From: Firmicutes bacterium UBA5766
GTDB taxonomy: Bacteria > Bacillota > Desulfotomaculia > Desulfotomaculales > Nap2-2B
Direction of reading: 5' to 3'
Assembly: GCA_002418775.1 (NCBI GenBank)
Contig: DIEU01000049.1
Location: 824-64,823 of the forward strand
DNA length: 64,000 nucleotides
Below are positions 43,448 to 50,617 of the stretch, in pieces. The notes beneath the pieces were generated by a model. That model was not told the DNA's origin, ran no database searches, and saw only the letters and a program-made list of their open reading frames with translations. Every line of letters starts with the position of its first letter. Position 1 is the first letter of the stretch. The position numbers and the translations under genes are program-made.

Positions 43448-43819
43448 GTGTTTTTGGATTTACCGGATAACAAGAAAAGAGAATCCACAAGAACAGCGGA
43501 AATTACTCTTAGATTATCTGAATTCGAGTTTCCGCCCATGCAGGATGTGTTGCTAATCGGCAGGAAGGCTCCTATAGGGCCGGAGAGCGCCAGGAAAATG
43601 GCCGATGTATTATCACCTGACCAATATGAAATAATTTCTCTTGAACATCATTTTTTTGAAGCTGCCATAGTAAGGAAATCACTATTAACAATAATTCCCC
43701 AGGAAAAACTTCTGATGGTTGTTCTGGAGGAATGCGAAAAAATATCCCCTGAAAGCTTAGTATTGAAAATACATGTCAGTGTGGTTGTAAATGTAAAAAG
43801 AGTGGTGGAACTAGATTGA
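43448..43819 (+). CDS. small conserved-looking protein of unknown function, coupled to CBS-GGDEF gene
   Basis: 123 residues from GTG 43448, eight bases after AAAGGAC; GTG 43442 is too near that site. It has no signal peptide or membrane helix and an alternating beta/alpha pattern (VLLIGRKAPIGPESARKMADVL; KLLMVVLEECEKISPESL), compatible with a small sensor-like or regulatory domain. No family recognised. Its TGA overlaps the TTG start of the next gene (TTGA), so the two proteins are probably made in a fixed ratio and may interact. Confidence 0.7.
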   Translation: MFLDLPDNKKRESTRTAEITLRLSEFEFPPMQDVLLIGRKAPIGPESARKMADVLSPDQYEIISLEHHFFEAAIVRKSLLTIIPQEKLLMVVLEECEKISPESLVLKIHVSVVVNVKRVVELD

Positions 43820-44688
43820 ACAACATCAGTGAAATTATGGAGGATAGCCCTGTAACGATATCTCCTTATGTCAGCGTAAAATCGGCCAGCGAGGTTATGG
43901 AAAAGCACAGGTTCGGCGGATTACCTGTAATCAATGACGGTTTGATAGTCGGTATTTTGACCTCAAGGGACGTGAGAAGAAGCCATCCCAACAGGCTTGT
44001 TGCTGATGCAATGACAAAAAATGTTCTGACCATGCCACCGGAAACTTCGCTCTGGGAAGCCAGGGAATTTATCGAAAACAATTGTATTGAACATCTCATG
44101 GTAGCAAACGAATCAAAGCTTTTAGGCATAATAACAAAATCATTGCTTAATCTGGAATTTGGGAAACAAGTCGATACACTGACGGGGCTGTACCGTTCAG
44201 ATTATTTGTACTACATGGCAGTTAAGCTGCTGCAAATAGGAACTGAAATAGCAGTTTTATTTATTGACCTGGATGATTTTGGGGCAATTGATAAAGAAAT
44301 GGGTCATGTTACCGGGGATGTAATCCTAAGACAGGTGGCGGAAGCATTTAAAAAAGTTGTCGATGACAGAAAAGATTATTTGTGCCGCTATGCAGGTGAC
44401 GAGTTTGCTGTTGTAACCTCACGTTGCTTGAAAGATGCACGAAAACTTGGAGTTATGCTGTTAGATTCGTTAGCCAAACAACAATGGCCGAACGGGATAA
44501 ATCTAAATGCCTCAATAGGAATAGCAGGCGGGAGGAGAGGCCATCAGCGCCCAGCTAATGAACGGAATGCTGTGAGTAAGCTGATTAACCTGGCAAGCCT
44601 GGGTTCGGCTATGGCTAAGACAAATAACACAAGAATTTTTTTTGTAGGACAGATAGAAGTAGTAGAAGATGTGGGCTTAAGGAAGTAA
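43816..44688 (+). CDS. CBS-pair GGDEF protein, probable diguanylate cyclase
   Basis: 290 residues. Two CBS motifs (~5-60 and 65-115; SPYVSVKSASEVMEKHRFGGLPVI and TMPPETSLWEAREFIEN) form a nucleotide-sensing pair. They are followed by a GGDEF domain (~125-275) with DxLTGLYR, FIDLDDFG, and the signature as RYAGDEFAVV: the first glycine is Ala, a variant that some active cyclases tolerate. It would make c-di-GMP in response to an adenine nucleotide. No membrane segment. TTG 43816 overlaps the upstream stop. Sigma-H-type control suggests a link to stationary phase or sporulation. Confidence 0.82.
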   Translation: MNNISEIMEDSPVTISPYVSVKSASEVMEKHRFGGLPVINDGLIVGILTSRDVRRSHPNRLVADAMTKNVLTMPPETSLWEAREFIENNCIEHLMVANESKLLGIITKSLLNLEFGKQVDTLTGLYRSDYLYYMAVKLLQIGTEIAVLFIDLDDFGAIDKEMGHVTGDVILRQVAEAFKKVVDDRKDYLCRYAGDEFAVVTSRCLKDARKLGVMLLDSLAKQQWPNGINLNASIGIAGGRRGHQRPANERNAVSKLINLASLGSAMAKTNNTRIFFVGQIEVVEDVGLRK

Positions 44689-44725
44689 GGGGACGAAAGC
44701 GTAGGGACATTCCTTTTGCTTTGTT
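44681..44725. repeat. GGGGACG-family repeat overlapping the end of the GGDEF gene
   Basis: GGAAGTAAGGGGACG starts inside the last codons of the GGDEF gene (its TAA at 44686-44688 is part of the repeat) and is followed by a degenerate inverted arm CCTTTTGCTTTGTT. It is a diverged relative of the copies at 301-360 and 2010-2066. Confidence 0.6.
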
Positions 44726-44745
44726 ATTTGGGCATTAAATTGAAA

Positions 44746-45444
44746 TTATTTTTTACCCGCCAATAAAATCCCGGCCAGAGCAAAGTCCAGCGGTGTGTCG
44801 ATATCCACTGAACGTTCTCTGGGCATGATGCAGGCGTATGTCTGAGGACCGTAAAAAGAGTCGTTTTCAAGAAAGTAGTTCCATTGGATGAGATAGATAG
44901 CGCCGTTTAACTGGTAAAACACAGGAAGCTGCTGGCGGGATTGGTTGGCCTCGGGACGGATGAAATGTTCCAGGCAGTGGTCATCCGGGAGGGTGTTGAC
45001 CAACCAGGGGTGATGGGGAGTCTCGCAGACGGAGACTACCGCTTTTGCCTGGCGTTCAATCATTAGCTTGCAGGAATTAACGATATCTTCAGGAGATCGA
45101 AGAGGGCTGGTTGGCTGAAGAATAGCCACCCAGTCAAATTTTTCACCCTGGTTTTCGCACCAGATCATTGCGTGCAACAGTACGTCGCTGCTTTTGGCGC
45201 TGTCTGTGGCCAGTTCGGCAGGTCTCAAAAAAGGCGCCACCGCCCCCGCTGAAAGAGAAACTGCCGCTATATCTTCGCCGTCGGTCGAAACTAGCAGTAA
45301 ATCAAAAACGCCGCTGGCCAGAGCTGCTTCAATTGTATGGACGATCAGCGGTTTTCCGGCCAGGGGCTTGATGTTTTTTCCGGGGATCCCTTTTGATCCC
45401 GCGCGGGCGGGGATAATTCCAAGGATCTTTTTGTTCTGATACAT
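44746..45444 (-). CDS. legF: CMP-nonulosonate (legionaminate/neuraminate-type) cytidylyltransferase
   Basis: 232 residues from ATG 45444; a longer frame runs into the upstream gene. It activates a nine-carbon acid sugar with CTP. Signatures are the nucleotide-binding IIPARAGSKGIPGKNIKPLAGKPL at the start (key residues R, S-K-G, K-N), QPTSPLRSPEDI and VDIDTPLDFALA. It is the last gene of the leftward nonulosonate run. Whether the sugar is legionaminic, neuraminic or a related acid is judged from the LegB- and PtmE-like neighbours. Confidence 0.88.
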   Translation of the reverse strand: MYQNKKILGIIPARAGSKGIPGKNIKPLAGKPLIVHTIEAALASGVFDLLLVSTDGEDIAAVSLSAGAVAPFLRPAELATDSAKSSDVLLHAMIWCENQGEKFDWVAILQPTSPLRSPEDIVNSCKLMIERQAKAVVSVCETPHHPWLVNTLPDDHCLEHFIRPEANQSRQQLPVFYQLNGAIYLIQWNYFLENDSFYGPQTYACIMPRERSVDIDTPLDFALAGILLAGKK

Positions 45445-45451
45445 ATCTTGT

Positions 45452-46516
45452 TTACCCCGTAAGTTCAAAAGCCCGCAGAGTCTGGCGGTATTCTTCCCAC
45501 TGTCCGATGTCGAACCATTCACCGTGGTGGGGGAAAACTCCAACTTTCAGTCCCTTTTCCTTGGCCAAGTCAATCAAATCGGGCATCTGCAGCACTTTTC
45601 CTTTTGGAACGAGGCCCAGGACCTCCGGTTCCAGGACATAAACACCGCTGTTGACCAGGAAGTGGAAGTTCGGTTTCTCATTAATATTTTGAAGGCTGTC
45701 GTTGTCCACCTTTAAGACGCCGTAAGGTATGGTGAATTTTCGCAATGCTCCGAGGATAGTCAGCGCATTTCCGTGCTCCCGGTGATATCTCAAGAGTTCG
45801 CCGTAATCTGTTTCTACAATGATATCGCAGTTGGAGACAATAAAAGTCTCTTTAAAATCCCCGTTTAACAGCCCCAGGGCGCCTGCCGTACCCAGAGGCT
45901 CTTTTTCCTGGACAAAGCCTATCTTATATTTACGGCCGTTGTTTTCAGTGAAATAAAGCCGCACTATTTCCGCTTTATAGCCCAGGCTGATTGTGAAATC
46001 AGAGAAGCCCTGGCCGTGGAATTTTTCCATGATTACTTCAACGATAGGCTTATCACCGAGAGGGATCATCGGTTTGGGCAGTATTTTTGTAAACGGATCC
46101 AGCCTGGCGCCCATCCCGCCGGCCATGATGATTACCTTTTCTGTCCTTTTTTCCTTGCGGTTTCCAAAGACGTCCCTGCAGAGAAGAAGGTCGACTACCC
46201 GCTGCTGGTTGTCAAGAAGCGGAATATGCCGGATGTCATGATCGAGCATAAGTTTGCGGACAACGCCCAGGTCGGTCCCGGTTTTTACGGTTTTAGGATT
46301 TTTGCCCATGATTTCGCTCAGGCTGGCATCCATGTTGACTCCCCGTAAAAGCGCCCTGCGGATATCCCCGTCGGTAATTATTCCTACCAGGCGCTGTTCA
46401 CGGTCGGTAACCAGGAGCACCTGCATACCTGCCTTATCCATACGCGGCAGGGCTTCAGAAAGTTTTTCCTCCGGCAGGGCGGTAATCTTTTTTAAATCCT
46501 TTTTATGCCAGGCCAC
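45452..46516 (-). CDS. ptmE: CBS-domain sugar-1-phosphate nucleotidyltransferase (PtmE-like)
   Basis: 354 residues; GTG 46516 is preferred, eight bases after GGGAGG on the lower strand and just past the synthase stop. N-terminal CBS pair (~15-115) followed by an NTP-transferase domain with MAGGMGARLDPFTKILPKPMIPLG (pyrophosphorylase signature). The same architecture in Campylobacter PtmE makes GDP-glucosamine, committing hexosamine to the legionaminic acid pathway through GDP-linked intermediates. That assignment is by architecture and neighbourhood; UDP- or dTDP-specificity cannot be excluded. Confidence 0.85.
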   Translation of the reverse strand: MAWHKKDLKKITALPEEKLSEALPRMDKAGMQVLLVTDREQRLVGIITDGDIRRALLRGVNMDASLSEIMGKNPKTVKTGTDLGVVRKLMLDHDIRHIPLLDNQQRVVDLLLCRDVFGNRKEKRTEKVIIMAGGMGARLDPFTKILPKPMIPLGDKPIVEVIMEKFHGQGFSDFTISLGYKAEIVRLYFTENNGRKYKIGFVQEKEPLGTAGALGLLNGDFKETFIVSNCDIIVETDYGELLRYHREHGNALTILGALRKFTIPYGVLKVDNDSLQNINEKPNFHFLVNSGVYVLEPEVLGLVPKGKVLQMPDLIDLAKEKGLKVGVFPHHGEWFDIGQWEEYRQTLRAFELTG

Positions 46517-46520
46517 ATTT

Positions 46521-47558
46521 TCATCCTCCCTCGAAATCTTCAAGCATTTCCCGGGTCAGCGCTGTTTCCGCCGGTATATCGACAACCGCTTTGCATCCGA
46601 TTATAGAATCCCAGAGCATTGGCGATATTCCTGTTCCCGGCCTCTTTACAGTCAGACAGTCTTCAGTAATTCTTGCGCCTGCCGGAATATTTCTGCTGGA
46701 AACGATACTGCGTCTGGCTGCTGCAGCGATTTTTATTTCATCGGGTACCGGGGCTTTGAAACCGTCTCCGAGGCTTTTTTCCGCCAGGCGGATAAATCCC
46801 ACCATACTATTTAATTCGTCCGGTTCTAGGGAACATTTATGGTCAGGACCCTCCATTTTACGGTTTAATGTAAAATGTTTTTCAATTACTTCGGCTCCCA
46901 TAGCCACCGCAGCGATGGGGACGGCGTATCCAATGGTGTGATCCGAATAACCTACGGGCGGGCCGAATGCTTGTTTGAGAGTGAGCATTGCTTTTAAATT
47001 TACTTCTTCGGGAGGCGTTGGGTAATTCGACGTGCAGTGAAGCAAAGTAATTTCCCCGGCGCCCGAACTTTCAAGTATTTGGATAGCTTTTTTAACTTCC
47101 TCCAAAGTTGACATTCCCGTAGACATGATTACTTTCTTTCTTTTTTCGCCTATCCGCCTCAGCAGGGGCAGATTGGTTATTTCTCCGGAGGGAATTTTGA
47201 AGCAGTCCAGGTTTAACTCGTCCAGAAAATCAACGCTTTCCAGGTCAAAAGGGGAGGAAAGAAAAGTAATTCGGCGCCGGTCGCTGTACTCTTTCAGCTT
47301 TCTGAAATCATCAAAGCCGAGTTCGAGCTTTTTAAGCATTTCCAACTGGCTTTCAACTCTATGCGGCATGTTCTTTTGCTGGTATTGAGCCCTTTCGGCG
47401 AAAGAGGTGACTAATTTTTCTGCTTTAAAGGTTTGAAATTTAACCGCATCCGCTCCGCTTTTGCAGGCAAAATCAACCATCCGCATGGCCAGGTCCAGAC
47501 TCCCGTTATGATTTACGCCTGCTTCGGCGATAATAAAAACACTGCTTCTTCCTGTCAT
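46521..47558 (-). CDS. legI: nonulosonate synthase (NeuB/LegI family)
   Basis: 345 residues. It condenses a 6-carbon amino sugar with phosphoenolpyruvate to the nine-carbon acid. TIM-barrel domain (~5-265) with IAEAGVNHNGSLDLA, SSPFD, PSGEITNLPLL and SDHTIGYAVPIAA, then a C-terminal SAF/antifreeze-like domain (~285-340). Its ATG overlaps the stop of the upstream 2-epimerase (TAATG on the lower strand). In context the substrate is probably 2,4-diacetamido-2,4,6-trideoxymannose, giving legionaminic acid. Confidence 0.92.
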   Translation of the reverse strand: MTGRSSVFIIAEAGVNHNGSLDLAMRMVDFACKSGADAVKFQTFKAEKLVTSFAERAQYQQKNMPHRVESQLEMLKKLELGFDDFRKLKEYSDRRRITFLSSPFDLESVDFLDELNLDCFKIPSGEITNLPLLRRIGEKRKKVIMSTGMSTLEEVKKAIQILESSGAGEITLLHCTSNYPTPPEEVNLKAMLTLKQAFGPPVGYSDHTIGYAVPIAAVAMGAEVIEKHFTLNRKMEGPDHKCSLEPDELNSMVGFIRLAEKSLGDGFKAPVPDEIKIAAAARRSIVSSRNIPAGARITEDCLTVKRPGTGISPMLWDSIIGCKAVVDIPAETALTREMLEDFEGG

Positions 47559-48751
47559 TATTGAATAATCACCTCACCGGGGCCCGGAAAATCAAGCCGC
47601 TTTTCTAAAATGGTTTTCCCAAGCGGAGTTTGTTCAAGTAGCCTGACAATTCTTTCACTCGCCTTTCCGTCCCGGAAGGGATCGTAAGGGTTGACTGTTT
47701 TGGGCAGACCGGCGCGAAATACCGGATCGGTCAAAGCTTTTTGCAGGCCTTGAACAATGTCTTCCCTGCGGCAGTTTACATCCAATACGCTTTCCGCCCT
47801 GATTCTGCCCTTTTGGCGGTTGCCTATGTTGACGGTTGGAATGTGGAAGCTGGGCGCTTCGATAATGCCGCTCGAGGAATTACCCACCACCGCTGAAGCA
47901 ATCCGCATCAATCCGAGGTAACCCCGGGAACCCAGGCTTGGTTTAAGCAGCACATTGTTTTTATTCAAAGCATAATCCTGCCAGATTTGAATCACCGCCT
48001 GATAGCCTGTTTCCATGCCGGGATAGGTAATCACCTGCTGGTATTCCTGAAATTGCTCCAGGGCCAGCGCAACTTCTTTTGCCTGAGCTTCCGTATCATT
48101 TTCGCCGGTAATTGTTTCCGGGTGAAAAGTAATCAGCAGGGTGGGTGTTTCGGGATCTATGCCGAAGTTGTTTTTGATTTCTGATGGTGAAAGATAATCA
48201 CAGGAGTAAATATTTTCGATTCCGGTTGAGCCGACAACGTGAATCCGCCATGCCTCTTCACCCATCCGCCTGATCCGGCGCCCATATTCCCAGGTTGAAA
48301 CAAAATGAAGATGGGCCATCTTTGTCAGCGCATGGCGCACCTGTTCGTCAAGCGCGCCCTCGGTTGATTCACCGCCGGCAATGTGGGCGATCGGCGCCCT
48401 ATAGATTAAAGCGCAGGCAGCGGGGGCAAGGAGTTCGTATCGATCCCCCAAAAGAAGCAAAAAATCGGGCCTGTATTTCCCGATTATTGAAGCCATTTTA
48501 ACGGTTGCCTCGCCGAGAGATCCGGCGATGGATTCATGATTATCGGAAGCGGGCGTGAAGGGGACTGTTTCGGCAACGGCAAATCCGTCCTTTTTAATGT
48601 CCGAAATTGTACCGCCCTTGTATGAGGCCAGATGATCGCCGGATGCGACCAGGATAAGCTCGAGGTCCGGGCTGTCCGAAATATTCTTCAGGACCGGTTT
48701 TAACAGGCCGTAATCAGCCCTTGTTGAAGAAAAGGCCATTATCCTGCGCAA
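47558..48751 (-). CDS. legG: hydrolysing UDP/GDP-sugar 2-epimerase (NeuC/LegG family)
   Basis: 397 residues when started at TTG 48751 (MRRIMAFSSTRADYGLL), which keeps the first beta-strand of the fold; ATG 48739, overlapping the upstream TAA, would cut it short. The open frame extends much further upstream but only as antisense of no meaning over legH. Family features: STRADYG, LLGDRYELL, HIAGGESTEGALDEQVRHALTKMAHLHFVST, TFHPET, GNSSSGIIEA. It removes the nucleotide and inverts C2, feeding the synthase next door. Confidence 0.9.
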   Translation of the reverse strand: MRRIMAFSSTRADYGLLKPVLKNISDSPDLELILVASGDHLASYKGGTISDIKKDGFAVAETVPFTPASDNHESIAGSLGEATVKMASIIGKYRPDFLLLLGDRYELLAPAACALIYRAPIAHIAGGESTEGALDEQVRHALTKMAHLHFVSTWEYGRRIRRMGEEAWRIHVVGSTGIENIYSCDYLSPSEIKNNFGIDPETPTLLITFHPETITGENDTEAQAKEVALALEQFQEYQQVITYPGMETGYQAVIQIWQDYALNKNNVLLKPSLGSRGYLGLMRIASAVVGNSSSGIIEAPSFHIPTVNIGNRQKGRIRAESVLDVNCRREDIVQGLQKALTDPVFRAGLPKTVNPYDPFRDGKASERIVRLLEQTPLGKTILEKRLDFPGPGEVIIQ

Positions 48752-49431
48752 GCTGCCATAACACCTCTGGAAGGATTCTTGACAATTACCGCCGGGTTTC
48801 CAAAGGCGGTCACACCTGCGGGTATGTCCCTTGTAACAACTGCCCCGGCGCCAATCAAGGCGCTTTCCCCGATAGTGATTCCCTGGATTATCCGTGCGCC
48901 TGCGCCGATAAACGCTTTTTCTTTTACCGCTACTTCTCCGCAAAGAACGGCGCCCGGACCGATCTGGGCCGAATGACCGATCAAACAATCATGTTCGACT
49001 ATAGCTCCGGAATTGATGATTACATTTTCTTCTATCACAGCGCGGGTGTTAATAATTGATCCGGCCATTACCACGGTAGCCGGGCCGAGCCGTGCAGTCC
49101 GTGAGACTATTGAACCCGGGTGCTTGAAAACGGGAAATTCAAAACCATTATATAGACAGTATTCGTAAAGGGTTTTTCTTTTCAGGTTGTTAAAACCCGC
49201 CATACCCATGGCGGCATATTTGAGCAGTTTATCAGGAAGGTTGGCAATAATACTGTCATTGCCGAGGTAGGGTAGCTCATCTCTTGTCAGAATGTTTTCT
49301 GGTTGAGGATCAACACAGCCGACCGGCTTGAACTTTTTTGTCATGAGGATTATTTCAACGACAACCCTTGCGTGGCAACCAGCCCCGATAATCACAATCG
49401 GTTTTTTATTCATAGGCATATTCTGATACAT
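48739..49431 (-). CDS. legH: NeuD/PglD/LegH-type sugar O- or N-acetyltransferase
   Basis: About 230 residues. N-terminal Rossmann-like PglD_N domain (PIVIIGAGCHARVVVEIIL) followed by a left-handed beta-helix of hexapeptide repeats (~95-210) ending GVTAFGNPAVIVK. In legionaminate synthesis LegH acetylates the 4-amino group. The start is uncertain: ATG 49431 or ATG 49413, neither with a strong ribosome binding site. It overlaps legG by 13 bases. The 150 bases upstream, before legB, hold no other gene. Confidence 0.85.
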   Translation of the reverse strand: MYQNMPMNKKPIVIIGAGCHARVVVEIILMTKKFKPVGCVDPQPENILTRDELPYLGNDSIIANLPDKLLKYAAMGMAGFNNLKRKTLYEYCLYNGFEFPVFKHPGSIVSRTARLGPATVVMAGSIINTRAVIEENVIINSGAIVEHDCLIGHSAQIGPGAVLCGEVAVKEKAFIGAGARIIQGITIGESALIGAGAVVTRDIPAGVTAFGNPAVIVKNPSRGVMAACAG

Positions 49432-49617
49432 CGTTTGCTTTCGATACAAGGGCAATTGAATCACATACTTTCCTCACAGATTCGTCAGTTACAAAGTAGC
49501 GCTGGAAATTTATACCCCTGTATTATAATTCGTCGGCAATACTGTTTTTCTGTAGGTCTACTATGAAAATTTACTATCCCCAGGGAGGGCAACTGCCTAC
49601 GTGCTCATGTTCGTCTC

Positions 49618-50589
49618 TTACATTATATAAAGTCCTGATTTGTATATCGGGGTGTTCTGCGCAAACCATTCGATTGTTTCCCTAAGCCCTTCCTCCAGAG
49701 TGAACTGCGGTTGCCAGCCTGTCAGGGTAACCGCCTTTTTATTGTCGCAAAGCAGCCTTTCCACCTCGCTGGCTTCCGGTCTTATCCTCGGGGGGTCAAT
49801 TTCAATTTCTGCTTTTATACCTGAGATATTTTCTATCATCTTAACAAGGTCCCGGATTGAGATCTCACTGCCGCTGCCTAGATTGACTATTTCTCCCGTA
49901 CATTTTTCCGAAAACCCCACACAGATCATTCCTTTTACCGTGTCCCGGACAAAGTTTAAATCTCTGGTTGGTATAAGGCTTCCCAGGCGGACTGTTTTAT
50001 TTTCGCCAAGGATCTGGGTAATGATTGTCGGAACAACCGCCCGGGTAGACTGGCGCGGCCCGTAGGTATTGAAAGGCCTTGCCACAGCAACGGGAAGGCC
50101 GAATGAGCGGTAATAGCTTAAAGCCAGCTGGTCGGCGGCAATCTTTGTGGCGGCGTAGGGGGATTGGGCCTGCAGCGGGTGCGCTTCATCTATGGGTACA
50201 TATCTGGCTGTTCCATAAACCTCGGAAGTTGAGGTGACAACTACTTTTTTTGTGCCCAGTTCCGCAGCAGCCTGACATATGTTGTATGTGCCTTCAAGGT
50301 TGGTTTTGATATATGCAAGCGGCGATATATAGGAGTAGGGGATACCTATTAAAGCAGCAAGGTGGAAAACAAGATCAACGTCTTGTAAACAACTTTTTAC
50401 ACTGTCATAATCCCTGACATTGCCGGTGACAATCTCCATACCGCCAATTAAGGGGCTGTTTTCCAGCCATCCCCAGTTATTGCGGGAGTTGTAAAGAATT
50501 AAGGCTCTTACATTGTGCCCCCGCTTAACCAGTTCTTCGCACAAGTGAGAGCCTATAAAACCGCCTGCTCCTGTCACCAAGATTTTCAA
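49618..50589 (-). CDS. legB: NAD-dependent 4,6-dehydratase (LegB-like, extended SDR)
   Basis: 323 residues; NAD-binding GAGGFIGSHLCEELV, catalytic TSTSEVYG and Tyr-X3-Lys in SPYAATKIA, then RPFNTYGPRQ. The N-terminal YNSRNNWGWL segment is typical of LegB/PglF-related GDP- or UDP-GlcNAc 4,6-dehydratases of nonulosonate loci. It would make the 4-keto-6-deoxy intermediate. The next enzyme, an aminotransferase (LegC), is absent between here and 44746. Confidence 0.87.
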   Translation of the reverse strand: MKILVTGAGGFIGSHLCEELVKRGHNVRALILYNSRNNWGWLENSPLIGGMEIVTGNVRDYDSVKSCLQDVDLVFHLAALIGIPYSYISPLAYIKTNLEGTYNICQAAAELGTKKVVVTSTSEVYGTARYVPIDEAHPLQAQSPYAATKIAADQLALSYYRSFGLPVAVARPFNTYGPRQSTRAVVPTIITQILGENKTVRLGSLIPTRDLNFVRDTVKGMICVGFSEKCTGEIVNLGSGSEISIRDLVKMIENISGIKAEIEIDPPRIRPEASEVERLLCDNKKAVTLTGWQPQFTLEEGLRETIEWFAQNTPIYKSGLYIM

Positions 50590-50617
50590 AGAAAAATGCC
50601 CCTTTCGACTTTCTTGC

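Noticed and set aside
48752..48988. Upstream extension of the legG frame across legH
   Set aside because: Translation is Arg-rich and unlike any NeuC-family N-terminus; it is a frame shadow of legH.
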